DNA from: JAACFF01 sp963701435 | GTDB taxonomy: Bacteria > Chloroflexota > Anaerolineae > Promineifilales > Promineifilaceae | Direction of reading: 5' to 3' | Length of the DNA stretch: 64,000 nt | Assembly (NCBI GenBank): GCA_963701435.1 | Contig: CAVPAL010000006.1 | Coordinates: 186,001-250,000 of the forward strand | Shown: in pieces, positions 30,049-39,905 of the stretch | Layout: each line of letters starts with the position of its first letter | Numbering within the stretch: position 1 is the stretch's first letter | Program-made: the position numbers and the translations under genes | Notes under the pieces: model-generated | Told to the model about the DNA's origin: nothing | Database searches by the model: none | Seen by the model: only the letters and a program-made list of their open reading frames with translations

Positions 30049-31657
30049 ATGATTGCAGAAGATTTTGCGCCCGCACTGGATGGTCTCACAATCACTGGAG
30101 ATATCACCACCGAATTTGCAGAAATTATAACGCCAGAAGCAATGCGCTTTGTGGTCGCTATGGAACGCGCTTTTGGTGAGCGCAGACGTGTTTTGTTACG
30201 CCGGCGAGATGAACGTCAGGTAGAAATTAACGCCGGAAAAATGCCTGATTTCTTACCGGAGACGGCCCACATTCGTGAAAGTGAATGGACCGTTGCCCCT
30301 ATTCCCTCCGATTTGGAAGACCGGCGAGTCGAAATTACCGGACCTGTGGATCGCAAAATGGTTATTAATGCGCTGAATTCCGGCGCAAATGTGTTTATGG
30401 CTGATTTTGAGGATTCTCATGCGCCAACCTGGGAAGCGACGATTGAGGGGCAGATTAATTTGCGTGATGCAGTGTTTGGTTCAATTTCCTTTACCAATCC
30501 CAACGGCAAATTTTACGCCCTAAATGAGGAAACGGCCGTTCTCTTTGTGCGTCCTCGTGGCTGGCATCTGGTTGAAAAACATGTGTTGGTAGACGGCCGT
30601 CCCATGTCTGCTTCTCTCTTTGATTTTGGTCTGTACTTTTTCCACAACGTGAATGCGCTGCTCGAAAAAGACACCGGTCCCTATTTTTATCTCCCCAAAC
30701 TTGAAAATCACCTTGAAGCGCGCCTTTGGAATGATGTTTTTGTTTTCGCCCAAGATTACCTGGAGATTCCCCAGGGAACCATTCGCGCCACCGTTTTGAT
30801 TGAAAATATCCTGGCCACCTTCGAGGCCGACGAAATTCTTTATGAACTGCGCGATCATTCGGCCGGATTAAACTGTGGACGCTGGGATTACATTTTCAGC
30901 GCCATTCGTAAATTCCAACAACATCCTGAATTTTTCTTACCCGACCGCGCCCAGGTCACCATGACCACCCACATGATGCACACGTATTCTCTCTATGTGA
31001 TTAAAGTTTGTCACAAACGTGAAATTCATGCGATGGGCGGAATGGCCGCACAAATTCCGATCAAAAGCGATCCAGTTCGCAATGAAGCCGCTCTGGCAAA
31101 AGTGCGCGCCGACAAAACGCGTGAGGCTCAAGATGGTCACGACGGCACCTGGGTTGCCCATCCGGGTTTGGTGCAAATTGCTAAAGAGGAGTTTGACAAA
31201 TACATGCCGACGCCCAACCAGATTTTCCGCAAGCTGGATGATTTGGACGTTGCGGCTGCGGATATTCTGGCGATTCCGGCCGGCTCCATTACGGAGGCTG
31301 GACTGCGCACAAACGTGGATGTTGGTATCCAATATATGGCGTCCTGGCTGAGCGGCAACGGCTGCGTGCCGATTTACAATCTGATGGAGGACGCCGCTAC
31401 GGCTGAAATCTCGCGCTCACAGGTGTGGCAATGGATTCATAACCCCAACGCTAAACTGGAAGACGGCCGCGCCATCACGCCTGCACATGTTCCATGCCGT
31501 GGTCGAGGACGTGCTGGCCGAACTAAAAGAGAAAGTGGGCCCTGAATTTTATGCAACCCACAATTATGAATTAGCTGCAAAATTGTTTGAAGAAATCAGT
31601 CTCAAAGATGAGTTTACTGATTTCCTAACCCTAACAGCCTACGAATATTTGAATTAG
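30049..31657 (+). CDS. aceB: Malate synthase A, frameshifted near the C-terminus
   Basis: The product condenses glyoxylate and acetyl-CoA to malate in the glyoxylate shunt. The sequence is intact to about 31480 and shows MALATE_SYNTHASE-type blocks NSGANVFMADFEDSHAPTW, GTIRATVLIENILATFE, NCGRWDYIFS and MGGMAAQIPIK. Near 31483 the frame breaks: the annotated frame ends in a spurious tail, while the other frame continues FHAVVEDVLAELKEKVG...LTLTAYEYLN to a stop at 31655-31657. One extra base (GCACATGTTCC instead of GCACTGTTCC) would explain it. The corrected protein is about 535 residues, the normal length. GAGGAGAGAGG precedes the ATG. It is co-directional with isocitrate lyase 78 bases downstream. 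Confidence 0.93.
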
Positions 31658-31734
31658 TTACGAATTGGGCAGCCGGTACGCGATTAGTCGCATCCTGGTT
31701 GCCCAAATATTTTCTCGTCAGAGAGGAGGACAAC

Positions 31735-33021
31735 ATGTTTAAACCGTATAATGTAGCAAAATTGAAAGATGATTGGGAGTTGAATAAACGCTGGCAGGGC
31801 ATTAAACGGCCGTATTCTGCCGAAGACGTTGTGCGTCTGCGCGGCACGGTGCAAGTCGAGCACACCCTGGCGCGTATGGGCGCAGAACGGCTGTGGCGTT
31901 TGATGCACCAGGAAGATTACGTCCATTCTCTGGGCGCCCTTTCCGGGAACCAGGCAGTCCAGATGGTCCAGGCCGGTTTGAAAGCTATATACCTAAGCGG
32001 TTGGCAGGTAGCCGCCGACGCCAATGTAGCCACCCAGACCTATCCCGACCAGAGTCTGTATCCGGCCAACAGCGCGCCCATGCTGGTAAAGCGGATTAAC
32101 AACGCGCTGATGCGCGCCGATCAAATCTGGCATATGGAAAACAAAAATGGACTCTACTGGTTTGCTCCCATTGTCGCAGACGCCGAGTCTGGTTTTGGCG
32201 GCAATCTGAATGCCTTTGAACTTATGAAAGCGATGATTGAGGCCGGCGCCGCCGGCGTCCATTTTGAAGATCAGCTTTCTTCCGCCAAGAAATGCGGCCA
32301 CATGGGTGGCAAGGTACTGGTTCCCACGCGCGAATTTGTTCAAAAACTGATTGCCGCGCGTTTGGCAGCCGATGTGATGGGCGTACCTACGGTCTTGTTC
32401 GCGCGTACCGATGCGGATGCGGCGCAGCTCATTACCAGCGATATAGACCCGCGTGACCAGCCTTTCGTTTCCGGTACCCGAACTGTAGAAGGTTTTTACG
32501 AAATGAATGGCGGCCTGGATGCAGCAATCGCCCGTGGTTTGTCCTATGCACCCTATGCGGACGTTATCTGGTGTGAAACGGCGCATCCAGATTTGCAAGA
32601 AGCGAAAGATTTTGCGGATGCTATCCACGAAAAATTCCCCGGCAAAATGCTGGCGTACAACTGCTCGCCTTCCTTTAATTGGCGCGCTAATTTGAACGAA
32701 AAAGAGATTGCCAACTTCCAAAAAGAAATTGGCAAGATGGGCTACAAGTACCAATTTGTGACTCTGGCCGGATTCCACTCGCTGAACGCAGGCATGTTCG
32801 AACTGGCGCTGGGCTACCGGGACGAAGGTATGGCGGCTTACTCCCGCTTCCAGCAGAAAGAGTTTGAAATGCAGAAGGATCATGGCTTCCGCGCCATTAA
32901 ACACCAGAGTTTTGTGGGCGTTGGTTATTTTGACGAAATTCAAATGGTCATCTCTGGCGGGGAGGCTTCTACAACCGCATTGAAAGGCTCGACTGAAGAA
33001 GAGCAATTTACGGCCGCTTAA
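31735..33021 (+). CDS. aceA: Isocitrate lyase
   Basis: Cleaves isocitrate to glyoxylate and succinate, the first step of the glyoxylate shunt. The product has 428 residues. The signature KKCGHMGGKVLVPTREF contains the catalytic Cys (KKCGH), and WFAPIVADAESGFGG, VLFARTDADAA and YNCSPSFNW are further conserved blocks. I chose the ATG at 31735 because GAGAGGAGG lies just upstream; an in-frame ATG at 31699 gives a non-conserved extension. It follows aceB in the same orientation and is followed by a strong terminator, so aceB-aceA form an operon. Confidence 0.96.
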   Translation: MFKPYNVAKLKDDWELNKRWQGIKRPYSAEDVVRLRGTVQVEHTLARMGAERLWRLMHQEDYVHSLGALSGNQAVQMVQAGLKAIYLSGWQVAADANVATQTYPDQSLYPANSAPMLVKRINNALMRADQIWHMENKNGLYWFAPIVADAESGFGGNLNAFELMKAMIEAGAAGVHFEDQLSSAKKCGHMGGKVLVPTREFVQKLIAARLAADVMGVPTVLFARTDADAAQLITSDIDPRDQPFVSGTRTVEGFYEMNGGLDAAIARGLSYAPYADVIWCETAHPDLQEAKDFADAIHEKFPGKMLAYNCSPSFNWRANLNEKEIANFQKEIGKMGYKYQFVTLAGFHSLNAGMFELALGYRDEGMAAYSRFQQKEFEMQKDHGFRAIKHQSFVGVGYFDEIQMVISGGEASTTALKGSTEEEQFTAA

Positions 33022-33069
33022 TGAGCAAATAAGCTTCCTGGATGATGTGTTTCATTTCTCCTTTTGAAA

Positions 33070-33100
33070 GGGGCAACCGGCAATCCGGTTGCCCTTTTTG
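33070..33100 (+). terminator. Intrinsic terminator after aceA
   Basis: GGGCAACCGG and CCGGTTGCCC form a ten-base stem with a CAAT loop, followed by TTTTT and a second T-run. Confidence 0.92.
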
Positions 33101-33136
33101 CTTTTTTATGGCGCAAGATTCCGTTAATATTGTGGT

Positions 33137-33577
33137 ATGTGGATTCGTTTTGTTTTGTATGGATTGGGTGGTTGGTGTGGTGAAGTGCTGTTTACGGCCG
33201 TTACCGAAAGTTTACCCAGGCGGGATTGGCGACTTCCAGGCGTTACCTATTTGTGGATGTTTCCAATTTATGGCCTGCTGGCAATTTTGTACGAACCGGT
33301 GCATGATCTTATTCGGGATGCGCCCTGGTGGGGACGCGCGCTGGTTTGGGCAGTGGGATTTACGGCCGTGGAGCTGGTTACCGGCTGGGTTATTGCACGC
33401 GTAAGCGGCCGTTGCCCGTGGGATTACATGGCGGCGGGCAAGCGCTTTGCCATCAATCCCTACATCCGCTGGGACTTTTTTCCGGTCTGGGCGCTGGTTG
33501 GTTTGGCGCTAGAATACGTGCATGATTTTCTGGTGCGCCTGACGCCGGCGATTCAGGCGGCGTTATTACTGTCGTAA
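33137..33577 (+). CDS. CmpB-type (ABC-transporter type IV-like) membrane protein
   Basis: 146 residues with about four hydrophobic segments. The block FTAVELVTGWVIARVSGRCPWDY resembles the conserved ELxxGWxLExxxGxxxWDY motif of the putative ABC-transporter type IV / CmpB family (pfam06541), whose function is not settled. It begins with ATG at 33137, but no strong ribosome-binding site is visible. It stands alone between the aceA terminator and a stem-loop. Confidence 0.65.
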   Translation: MWIRFVLYGLGGWCGEVLFTAVTESLPRRDWRLPGVTYLWMFPIYGLLAILYEPVHDLIRDAPWWGRALVWAVGFTAVELVTGWVIARVSGRCPWDYMAAGKRFAINPYIRWDFFPVWALVGLALEYVHDFLVRLTPAIQAALLLS

Positions 33578-33657
33578 GCAAATTGATTTACGCTTGGTGA
33601 TTGGTTGGATATTGATGATTTTTTACTGGACACTGGCGTTTTTTATTTTCCAGGAGG

Positions 33658-33684
33658 CCTGTCAGTTAAACAAAGCCTGACAGG
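33658..33684. repeat. Stem-loop CCTGTCAG / CTGACAGG
   Basis: Eight-base arms at 33658-33665 and 33677-33684. The bases after it (GACAGGTactGAATTcGCCaGACT) resemble those after the next gene (about 34467), so the element may be a degenerate repeat flanking the beta-helix gene. Confidence 0.5.
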
Positions 33685-33728
33685 TACTGAATTCGCCAGA
33701 CTCCAGCTTTTATAGAAGGTGAGATATT

Positions 33729-34457
33729 ATGCTGGCTCCGTCTGATTTTTTTGATTTAAGCGACTCGCTTGTCGCGGAAATGTTTGCTGAGTGTGAATTT
33801 GTTTGGCAGGCCATTCCCCACATTGGACGACACGTGGCGCGGCTAACTGCGGGCAAGCAGACAATTTTGGGCGAAGTGATGCCCGGCGCTTATGTGGGTG
33901 ATCGCCCTGTTTACATTGGTGAAGACGCGCGCATTGAACCGGGCGCATATGTCCACGGACCGGCCTATATTGCGCCTGGGGCTGTAGTGCGACACGGCGC
34001 TTATATCCGTGAAAATGTGTTGCTTCTCCCCGGTGCGATATTGGGTCACGCTAGTGAAGCAAAAAATGCGCTCTTTTTACCCAATGCCCATGCGCCGCAC
34101 TTTAACTACATTGGGGATTCTATTTTGGGTCAGCATGTTAATCTGGGCGCAGGCACCAAGTTGAGTAATCTGGGCATCTTGAGCGCCAAAGACCCCGAAA
34201 CCGGCAAACGGCCTACCATTGTGCTCGCGATCAATGGGGATGTTTACGATACGGGCCTGGCGAAGTTTGGCGCAATTATCGGTGATGAAACCCAGACCGG
34301 TTGTAATGTGGTACTCAACCCCGGTTGTATTATTGGGCGTAATTCGTTGATTTATGCCAATCTCAGTTTGCGCAAAGGGTATCATCCTGCGGATAGCATC
34401 GCCAAACTACGACAAAATGTGCGCTGGGTCGCCAAAGAAAAACTGCATACATTATAA
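33729..34457 (+). CDS. Left-handed beta-helix protein (sugar-nucleotide acyltransferase-like)
   Basis: 242 residues with hexapeptide repeats ([LIV]GxxxxI periodicity: YIGEDARIEPGAYVHGPAYIAPGAVVRHGAYI, shown in part here; later FGAIIGDETQTGCNVVLNPG). This is the left-handed parallel beta-helix of the GlmU/UDP-GlcNAc pyrophosphorylase C-terminal type, often an acetyltransferase. The motif GAGTKLSNLG resembles the GlmU acetyl-CoA region. No nucleotidyltransferase domain is present. AAGGTGAG supports the ATG at 33729. Substrate is not predictable. Confidence 0.75.
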   Translation: MLAPSDFFDLSDSLVAEMFAECEFVWQAIPHIGRHVARLTAGKQTILGEVMPGAYVGDRPVYIGEDARIEPGAYVHGPAYIAPGAVVRHGAYIRENVLLLPGAILGHASEAKNALFLPNAHAPHFNYIGDSILGQHVNLGAGTKLSNLGILSAKDPETGKRPTIVLAINGDVYDTGLAKFGAIIGDETQTGCNVVLNPGCIIGRNSLIYANLSLRKGYHPADSIAKLRQNVRWVAKEKLHTL

Positions 34458-34511
34458 AATACCGGACAGGTGTGGTCTTGAATTTGCCGACTACAGTAGA
34501 GTAGCTAGCTT

Positions 34512-35666
34512 TTAGCGGCTGCCTTTGCGACGCGCCTGGCGCAGTTCAGTTGAGGAGATGTCAACACGGAAGCGGTGACCGGGAATCGGCTGAAACAAAT
34601 CGACGAAGGCAGGTGGGATAGGGAGATCGCCAGTTTGTTGGAAACGGCCGTTGTCCCCCAAACGCCCCGCTACCAGAAAACAACATCTGTTATCCCGAAT
34701 TGACGCCAGCGCCGCCAGCATATTTTCATGGCTGCTGCCATAATAACGCGGCTGTAAAATGCGCGAAGCTGTGTCATATCCCACTAAAAATGTTGCTCCT
34801 GGAAACAGGCGCGCTTTCTCCACAAACGTTGGGGCATTGCTGATCAAAATAGTATATCTTCCCGCAAATTGAGCAATACGGCCTAATATCGTGGCGACAT
34901 CTAGCGGCGGCTTATCGGCATTGCTGGCTGCCAGTTCGAACACCACTGGCTTCCCGATGAGAGCGCCTGCTTCTCGGGCCATGCCGAGGTGCCCGTCGTG
35001 CAGTGGATTGAATGCCCCGGACAATATAACTTGTGGATCCGCATCACCGGCGCAAATGCGGCCCGTCTCTTGAATACCAAAAAATGACAGCTTGCCCGCC
35101 TGTAATTGGTAAGCATATTTTTCAAAATCAAAAACTTCCACCGTCAACCTGTCCCCACGCCTCAGCGTGAACTTTACATCCACCGCCAAACCGCAAGCGT
35201 GCAACAGGGCGTGCAGCATGACCTGACTGACCAACTCTTCTTCTCCGGTGCGATCACGAGCCTCTTTTTCCAGATAGAGACTGTAACAAATAACGCGTTC
35301 CGGCTGCCAGGTAGCGATGTGGGCGCGGTGTTCACCCCGCTTGGGGCGGTCGGTAACGATCGTAGCGGTACATGCTAACCCCACCACGGGACAATCCGTT
35401 GCCGCCAGCCAGCGCGCCCGCGTGTAAGCGCGTCCCGCCAGCAAGCGAGCCGTTGTTGCGGCCACGTATTGCTGCGGCGGCTGGCCCAGAAATTCATCGA
35501 AAGCGGCGCTGCTATAAGGCACCAGCGCTTCCAAAACGGTACGCGAGGCGCCGGCGACGGAGAATAAATCAGATAAGGCGGATGTTCCCGCACCGGCCGT
35601 TACAACCACAGTTTGAAAAGGGCTGTCATGCAGCGCTTGAATTGCCTCACGTCGAATTTGTTCCAT
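34512..35666 (-). CDS. CinA-like / NMN-adenylyltransferase-like fusion protein
   Basis: An intact 384-residue two-domain protein. Residues 1-165 resemble the CinA/PncC amidase domain (TAGAGTSALSDLFSVAGASRT, VGLACTATIVTDRPKRGEHR). Residues about 215-384 form a nucleotidyltransferase with the HxGH motif in SGAFNPLHDGHLGMA and the ISSTELRQAR motif near the C-terminus, as in NadD/NMNAT enzymes. Together these could recycle NMN to NAD: PncC deamidates NMN and NadD adenylylates the mononucleotide. The combination in one chain is also seen in some plant-type proteins. Substrates are inferred from family motifs only. It is transcribed opposite to both neighbours. Confidence 0.75.
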   Translation of the reverse strand: MEQIRREAIQALHDSPFQTVVVTAGAGTSALSDLFSVAGASRTVLEALVPYSSAAFDEFLGQPPQQYVAATTARLLAGRAYTRARWLAATDCPVVGLACTATIVTDRPKRGEHRAHIATWQPERVICYSLYLEKEARDRTGEEELVSQVMLHALLHACGLAVDVKFTLRRGDRLTVEVFDFEKYAYQLQAGKLSFFGIQETGRICAGDADPQVILSGAFNPLHDGHLGMAREAGALIGKPVVFELAASNADKPPLDVATILGRIAQFAGRYTILISNAPTFVEKARLFPGATFLVGYDTASRILQPRYYGSSHENMLAALASIRDNRCCFLVAGRLGDNGRFQQTGDLPIPPAFVDLFQPIPGHRFRVDISSTELRQARRKGSR

Positions 35667-35804
35667 AGGCGCATTTTAGCAAAAAAATAGGGGATTTGAC
35701 GAAATTTGCGACACGAACTTGCGTTCAATTTATTGTTCGAGCAGGATAGTAACCGTATGGACTCGCAAATGAAAACAAATCTGATTGCGTATTGGGTCTA
35801 AATT

Positions 35805-37904
35805 GTGATAATTAGCGGCGAAGTAGCCGTAAATGAAACGATTGTTATGCCTGATACAAATACCGCAACCTCCTTTATTCGAAACAAGACGGCGCTGCTC
35901 TTTTTGTTAGTAGTGCTAGTTAGCCTTGTTGTTGGGCAATGGCTGCTGGGCCGCACAATTGCGCTAGCGCCGGCGAGTGATCCCCCCTGGACGGCCGTTG
36001 CCGTCCTCTTTTTAGGCGCATTGGCATTATGGAGCGGGCGGTACTCAGCGCGCCAGCCGGCGCAGCAAACAGCGGTTGCCTCAAATTCTGAAACGCCAAA
36101 ACTTGCTCTGGGTTTTTCCGCCTTACCACAAATGCCATCAATCGGTCGTCTGATTGCGTTAGGAGGCGCGATTCTTTTGACCATTTGGGCGCTTTGGCAG
36201 TTGCCGCGCTTAACGCCGCAGGATAGTTATACGGCCGTTTTCCTGACGTGGCTGGCGGCGTTCATTTTGTTTGCAACGGCGGTCTTGTATGCACCTGAAG
36301 AGCGGCGGGATTGGCGTGGTTGGCTGCGCAAGAATCGCTGGTCGATATTGTTTGTGATTGGCGTCGTTGCCATTGGCGTGTTCTTGCGCGTGTGGCAAAT
36401 TGGGAGCATACCATTTACGCTGGGCGGTGATGAAGCCTCGCAAGGCTTGGAAGCCATTGATGTGCTTGAGGGCAGATCGCGTAATCCTTTCACCACCGGC
36501 TGGTTAGGCGTGCCCACGATGAGCTTCTTTTTTAACAGTCTTTCGCTGCAATTGCTGGGGTATACCATTGCCGGGCTGCGTTTGCCGTGGGCTTTGATTG
36601 GCGCGGCGACCGTTCTGGTAACCTTTTTACTTGTGCAGCAGTTGAAAGGGACCAAGCTGGCGCTGGTAACGGCCGTTCTGCTTGCTGTGTATCATTACCA
36701 CATTCATTTCTCCAGGTTGGGATCCAACCAGGTGGCCGACCCCTTTTTCCTGGCTCTGGCCTTGATGTGTATGGTCTATGGGCTGCAAAAAAAGAGCCGC
36801 CTGGGTTGGCTGCTGGCGGGCGCGGTCGCAGGCTGGGCGTTCTATTTTTACGCCGGCGCGCGGCTGACTCCGGTTGTGATAACGGCCGTTCTCCTCTATT
36901 TATTCATTCTCAATCCGCGCAGCTTCTGGCAGGAAAATCGGGTCGGCGTCTTGATTATGCTGGGAGCCTTTATTGTGGTCGCGGCGCCTATGATGCAGTA
37001 CGCTCTGCGCTACCCTGCCGAGTTTAATGCGCGCCTCAACACGGTTGGCATTATCCAAAGCGGCTGGCTGGAGCGCGAAATCGAAATTCGGGGCGAATCT
37101 ATGCTGGCGATTCTTTGGGATCAATTTCAGCGCGCGGCGCTCGCCTTTAATTTTTATCCCGACCGAACCGTCTGGTATGGTCTGCCGCAGCCGCTGCTCG
37201 ATCCATTTTTTGGCGCCATCTTTTTGCTGGGCTTGATCTATGGTACCGTGCAGTTGTTTGACCGCCAGGAAGGGCCGCGCGTGGCGCCGATGGTTGCCTG
37301 GTGGTGGGGCGGCATGCTGCTGGGCGGTATGTTTACCGAAAGCCCGCCTTCCAGCCAGCGTTTGATTACCCTGGCCGTGCCCGCCTGTTTTTTCATTGCT
37401 TACGCGCTGTGGGAAATTTTGCAGCTTGCGCGCCAGGCGCTGCGCTGGGTTCCGGTCGAAGCCGTGCTGGCGCTGACAGTTTTTCTATTTGCTTTCATCA
37501 GCCTGACGACCTACTTTATTGATTTTACGCCGCAGCGGTTGTATGGCGGGCGTAATGCGGAGTTGGCTACCCAAATTGCGCCGATGTTGAATGCGCAAAA
37601 AGCGCAGCGCCGTTTTTATTTTGTCGGCGCGCCGTGGATGTATTGGGATTTTGCTACGATTCCTTATCTGGTGCGTGAGGCTGATGCCATAGATCTGCGC
37701 GATCCCTTGACCCTGCAGACGGCTGCCGGTTTGCTGCCGCCTGATAAAGGCGCTTTGTTCCTGGTGATTCCGCCGCGTGAGCAAGAACTACAATTTTTGC
37801 AGCAGTTATATCCACAAGGAACACAGCAGACGGTTCATTCGCCGATTGACGGTCGTATCATGGTCACTCTTTATGATGTACCATCCGAAAACGCTTCAGA
37901 GTAG
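35805..37904 (+). CDS. GT39-type membrane glycosyltransferase (PMT/ArnT-like), copy 1
   Basis: 699 residues with about a dozen transmembrane segments. The acidic motif LGGDEASQGLEAIDVL in the first periplasmic loop is the DE motif of PMT_2/ArnT-type lipid-linked sugar transferases. The HYHIHFSRLGSNQ block and a late SPPSSQRLI are shared with the next gene. It starts with GTG at 35805; an in-frame ATG at 35847 also gives a plausible start. Only five bases separate it from the second copy, so the two are an operon and probably paralogues acting on cell-wall or extracellular glycans. Confidence 0.8.
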   Translation: MIISGEVAVNETIVMPDTNTATSFIRNKTALLFLLVVLVSLVVGQWLLGRTIALAPASDPPWTAVAVLFLGALALWSGRYSARQPAQQTAVASNSETPKLALGFSALPQMPSIGRLIALGGAILLTIWALWQLPRLTPQDSYTAVFLTWLAAFILFATAVLYAPEERRDWRGWLRKNRWSILFVIGVVAIGVFLRVWQIGSIPFTLGGDEASQGLEAIDVLEGRSRNPFTTGWLGVPTMSFFFNSLSLQLLGYTIAGLRLPWALIGAATVLVTFLLVQQLKGTKLALVTAVLLAVYHYHIHFSRLGSNQVADPFFLALALMCMVYGLQKKSRLGWLLAGAVAGWAFYFYAGARLTPVVITAVLLYLFILNPRSFWQENRVGVLIMLGAFIVVAAPMMQYALRYPAEFNARLNTVGIIQSGWLEREIEIRGESMLAILWDQFQRAALAFNFYPDRTVWYGLPQPLLDPFFGAIFLLGLIYGTVQLFDRQEGPRVAPMVAWWWGGMLLGGMFTESPPSSQRLITLAVPACFFIAYALWEILQLARQALRWVPVEAVLALTVFLFAFISLTTYFIDFTPQRLYGGRNAELATQIAPMLNAQKAQRRFYFVGAPWMYWDFATIPYLVREADAIDLRDPLTLQTAAGLLPPDKGALFLVIPPREQELQFLQQLYPQGTQQTVHSPIDGRIMVTLYDVPSENASE

Positions 37905-37909
37905 TCTGT

Positions 37910-39901
37910 ATGAAAAATAGCGCCAATCAAGCCAACCCGGAAACAATACCCTTCGAACCGCACGCGCGCGGCGTGGCAACGATACTAATCCTGGGCGGAC
38001 TGCTGCTGGCGATTCTGGGTCAAATGGTATATACGGCCGTTCCCATTCCGGCGCGATACGCCGTTTGGGCGCTTATGCTGGTGGGGATGGTTGCATTTTT
38101 GCTGGGTGGACAGATTGCGGTGAAGAAACGCGCGCCGCGCTGGCTGCGCCGTCCCGGGCATCAGGTTGCAGCTTATTTTCATATACAGCCAGTGCAGGTT
38201 GTAGCGCTGTTTTTTGCGTTTTGTTTTGTGCTGTTGGCGGGACTGTCCGCCGGACATGGGTTGTTGGCCTATAATGCTTTTGTATCCACTGCCGCCTGGG
38301 TCATGGCGGTTATCCTGGTGGTCGGCGGCGCACTCGATTTTTCGGTAACACGCGTTAAAGTTCATATCTCTCGAAAAGAAATGCTGGGAACGGCCGTGTT
38401 GTTTCTGTTGGCGCTGCTGCTGCGGGGCTTGGCCACTGCCCAAATCCCAACCACTTTTTCCGGCGATGAAGGTTCGGCGGGGCTGTTTGCCGTTTTGTTG
38501 TTGGAAGAAGAAGCCAATAATCTTTTGGGATTGGGTTGGTTTTCTTTCCCCGCGCTTTATTTTGGCGTTCAAAGCGTGAGCATCGCCATTTTTGGCCAAA
38601 CGATTGAGGCGCTGCGTTTGACCTCGGCGCTGGCGGGCGCGCTGACCGTGGTCGCCGTTTACTGGCTGGGACGTGCGCTGTTTGACCGCTTTACGGGCGC
38701 GCTGGCGGCGATTTATCTATTGGCTTCCCATTACCATATCCATTTTAGCCGCATTGGTTTGAACAATGTCTGGGATGGTCTATTTGGCACGGTGGCGATT
38801 TTAGGATTGTGGGACGGCTGGAAAAACGGCCGTCGCCTTGGCTTTGTGATTTGCGGACTCGCCCTCGGATTGGGGCAATATTTTTATGTGAGCATACGTA
38901 TTTTGCCACTCATTTTTCTGGCATGGGCATTGATCGCCTTGCTGGTCGACCGCGCCCGCTTTCGCCAACGTTTGCCGGGTTTTATTTTGGCCGCCCTTAT
39001 TGCTCTGGTTGTCTTTTTGCCCCTGGGTATATTATTTGCCCAACATCCGGATGAGTTTAACGCCCCCATGCAGCGCGTCGGCCTGCTTGGGGATCGGCTG
39101 GCGCAAGAAGCGTCTGCACGGGGGATGCCTCCCACGGCGGTACTGTTCGACCAGATGTTCAAAACCGCAGCCGGTTTCACCCATGAACCGCTGCGCCTGC
39201 TATATGATCCCGGCGCGCCTTTGCTGCTGCCCGTTGCTGCGGCGCTGTTTATTTTGGGCGTGTTGTGGCTAATTCTGAACCTGGATTTACGCGGCGCGCT
39301 TTTGCTGCTGCCTTTGATCGCCGTGATTGCCTCTGGCGCGTTGAGTCAAACGCCGCCCGCCTCGCAGCGTTTTGTGCAGGTAATACCGTTGGTAGCAGTT
39401 ATTTTAGTTCTCCCGCTGGCGCAGTTGGTAACGTGGCTGGAAGGCATGTGGCCCGCTTACCGGCGTGTGATTGTCGGGCTGGTTGTTGTGCTAATGGTCT
39501 GGCTGGTCTTTGTGGATGTGCGCTACTATTTTGTGGACGTGTACGATAATTATGTTTTGGGGGGCAATAATACTTATGTTGCGCATGAAATTGCCGTTTA
39601 TTTGCAAGAACAGACGGAGCCGGCGCAGCAAGTTTATTTTTTTGGTTTCCCGCGCATGGGTTATTTCAGTCTTTCGACCATTCCCTATCTGGCGCCCCAA
39701 ATGCAAGCGCAAGATATCGATGAGCCATTAACTTTGCCCCCCGCATGGCCCTTAAACGGCCCCACGCTCTTTTTATTTTTACCCGAACGTATTCAGGAAT
39801 TGGAGCAGGTGCGCAGCAGCTACCCCGCCGGTGAGGTGCGCGAATTTAGAGATGCATCCGGCGCTTTAGTTTTTACCGCTTATGAAGTGGTTCCTCAATG
39901 A
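37910..39901 (+). CDS. GT39-type membrane glycosyltransferase, copy 2
   Basis: 663 residues with many transmembrane helices. It shares with copy 1 the acidic loop motif (FSGDEGSAGLFAVLLLEEE), the HYHIHFSRIGLNN block and TPPASQRFVQVIP. The N-terminal region has two additional hydrophobic stretches before the motif. No lipid or sugar donor can be assigned. A perfect palindrome follows directly after the stop codon. Confidence 0.8.
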   Translation: MKNSANQANPETIPFEPHARGVATILILGGLLLAILGQMVYTAVPIPARYAVWALMLVGMVAFLLGGQIAVKKRAPRWLRRPGHQVAAYFHIQPVQVVALFFAFCFVLLAGLSAGHGLLAYNAFVSTAAWVMAVILVVGGALDFSVTRVKVHISRKEMLGTAVLFLLALLLRGLATAQIPTTFSGDEGSAGLFAVLLLEEEANNLLGLGWFSFPALYFGVQSVSIAIFGQTIEALRLTSALAGALTVVAVYWLGRALFDRFTGALAAIYLLASHYHIHFSRIGLNNVWDGLFGTVAILGLWDGWKNGRRLGFVICGLALGLGQYFYVSIRILPLIFLAWALIALLVDRARFRQRLPGFILAALIALVVFLPLGILFAQHPDEFNAPMQRVGLLGDRLAQEASARGMPPTAVLFDQMFKTAAGFTHEPLRLLYDPGAPLLLPVAAALFILGVLWLILNLDLRGALLLLPLIAVIASGALSQTPPASQRFVQVIPLVAVILVLPLAQLVTWLEGMWPAYRRVIVGLVVVLMVWLVFVDVRYYFVDVYDNYVLGGNNTYVAHEIAVYLQEQTEPAQQVYFFGFPRMGYFSLSTIPYLAPQMQAQDIDEPLTLPPAWPLNGPTLFLFLPERIQELEQVRSSYPAGEVREFRDASGALVFTAYEVVPQ

Positions 39902-39905
39902 TTAA

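Noticed and set aside
31993..33006. Long open frame opposite isocitrate lyase
   Set aside because: It is the antisense shadow of a strongly conserved gene, without a ribosome-binding site or recognisable domain.
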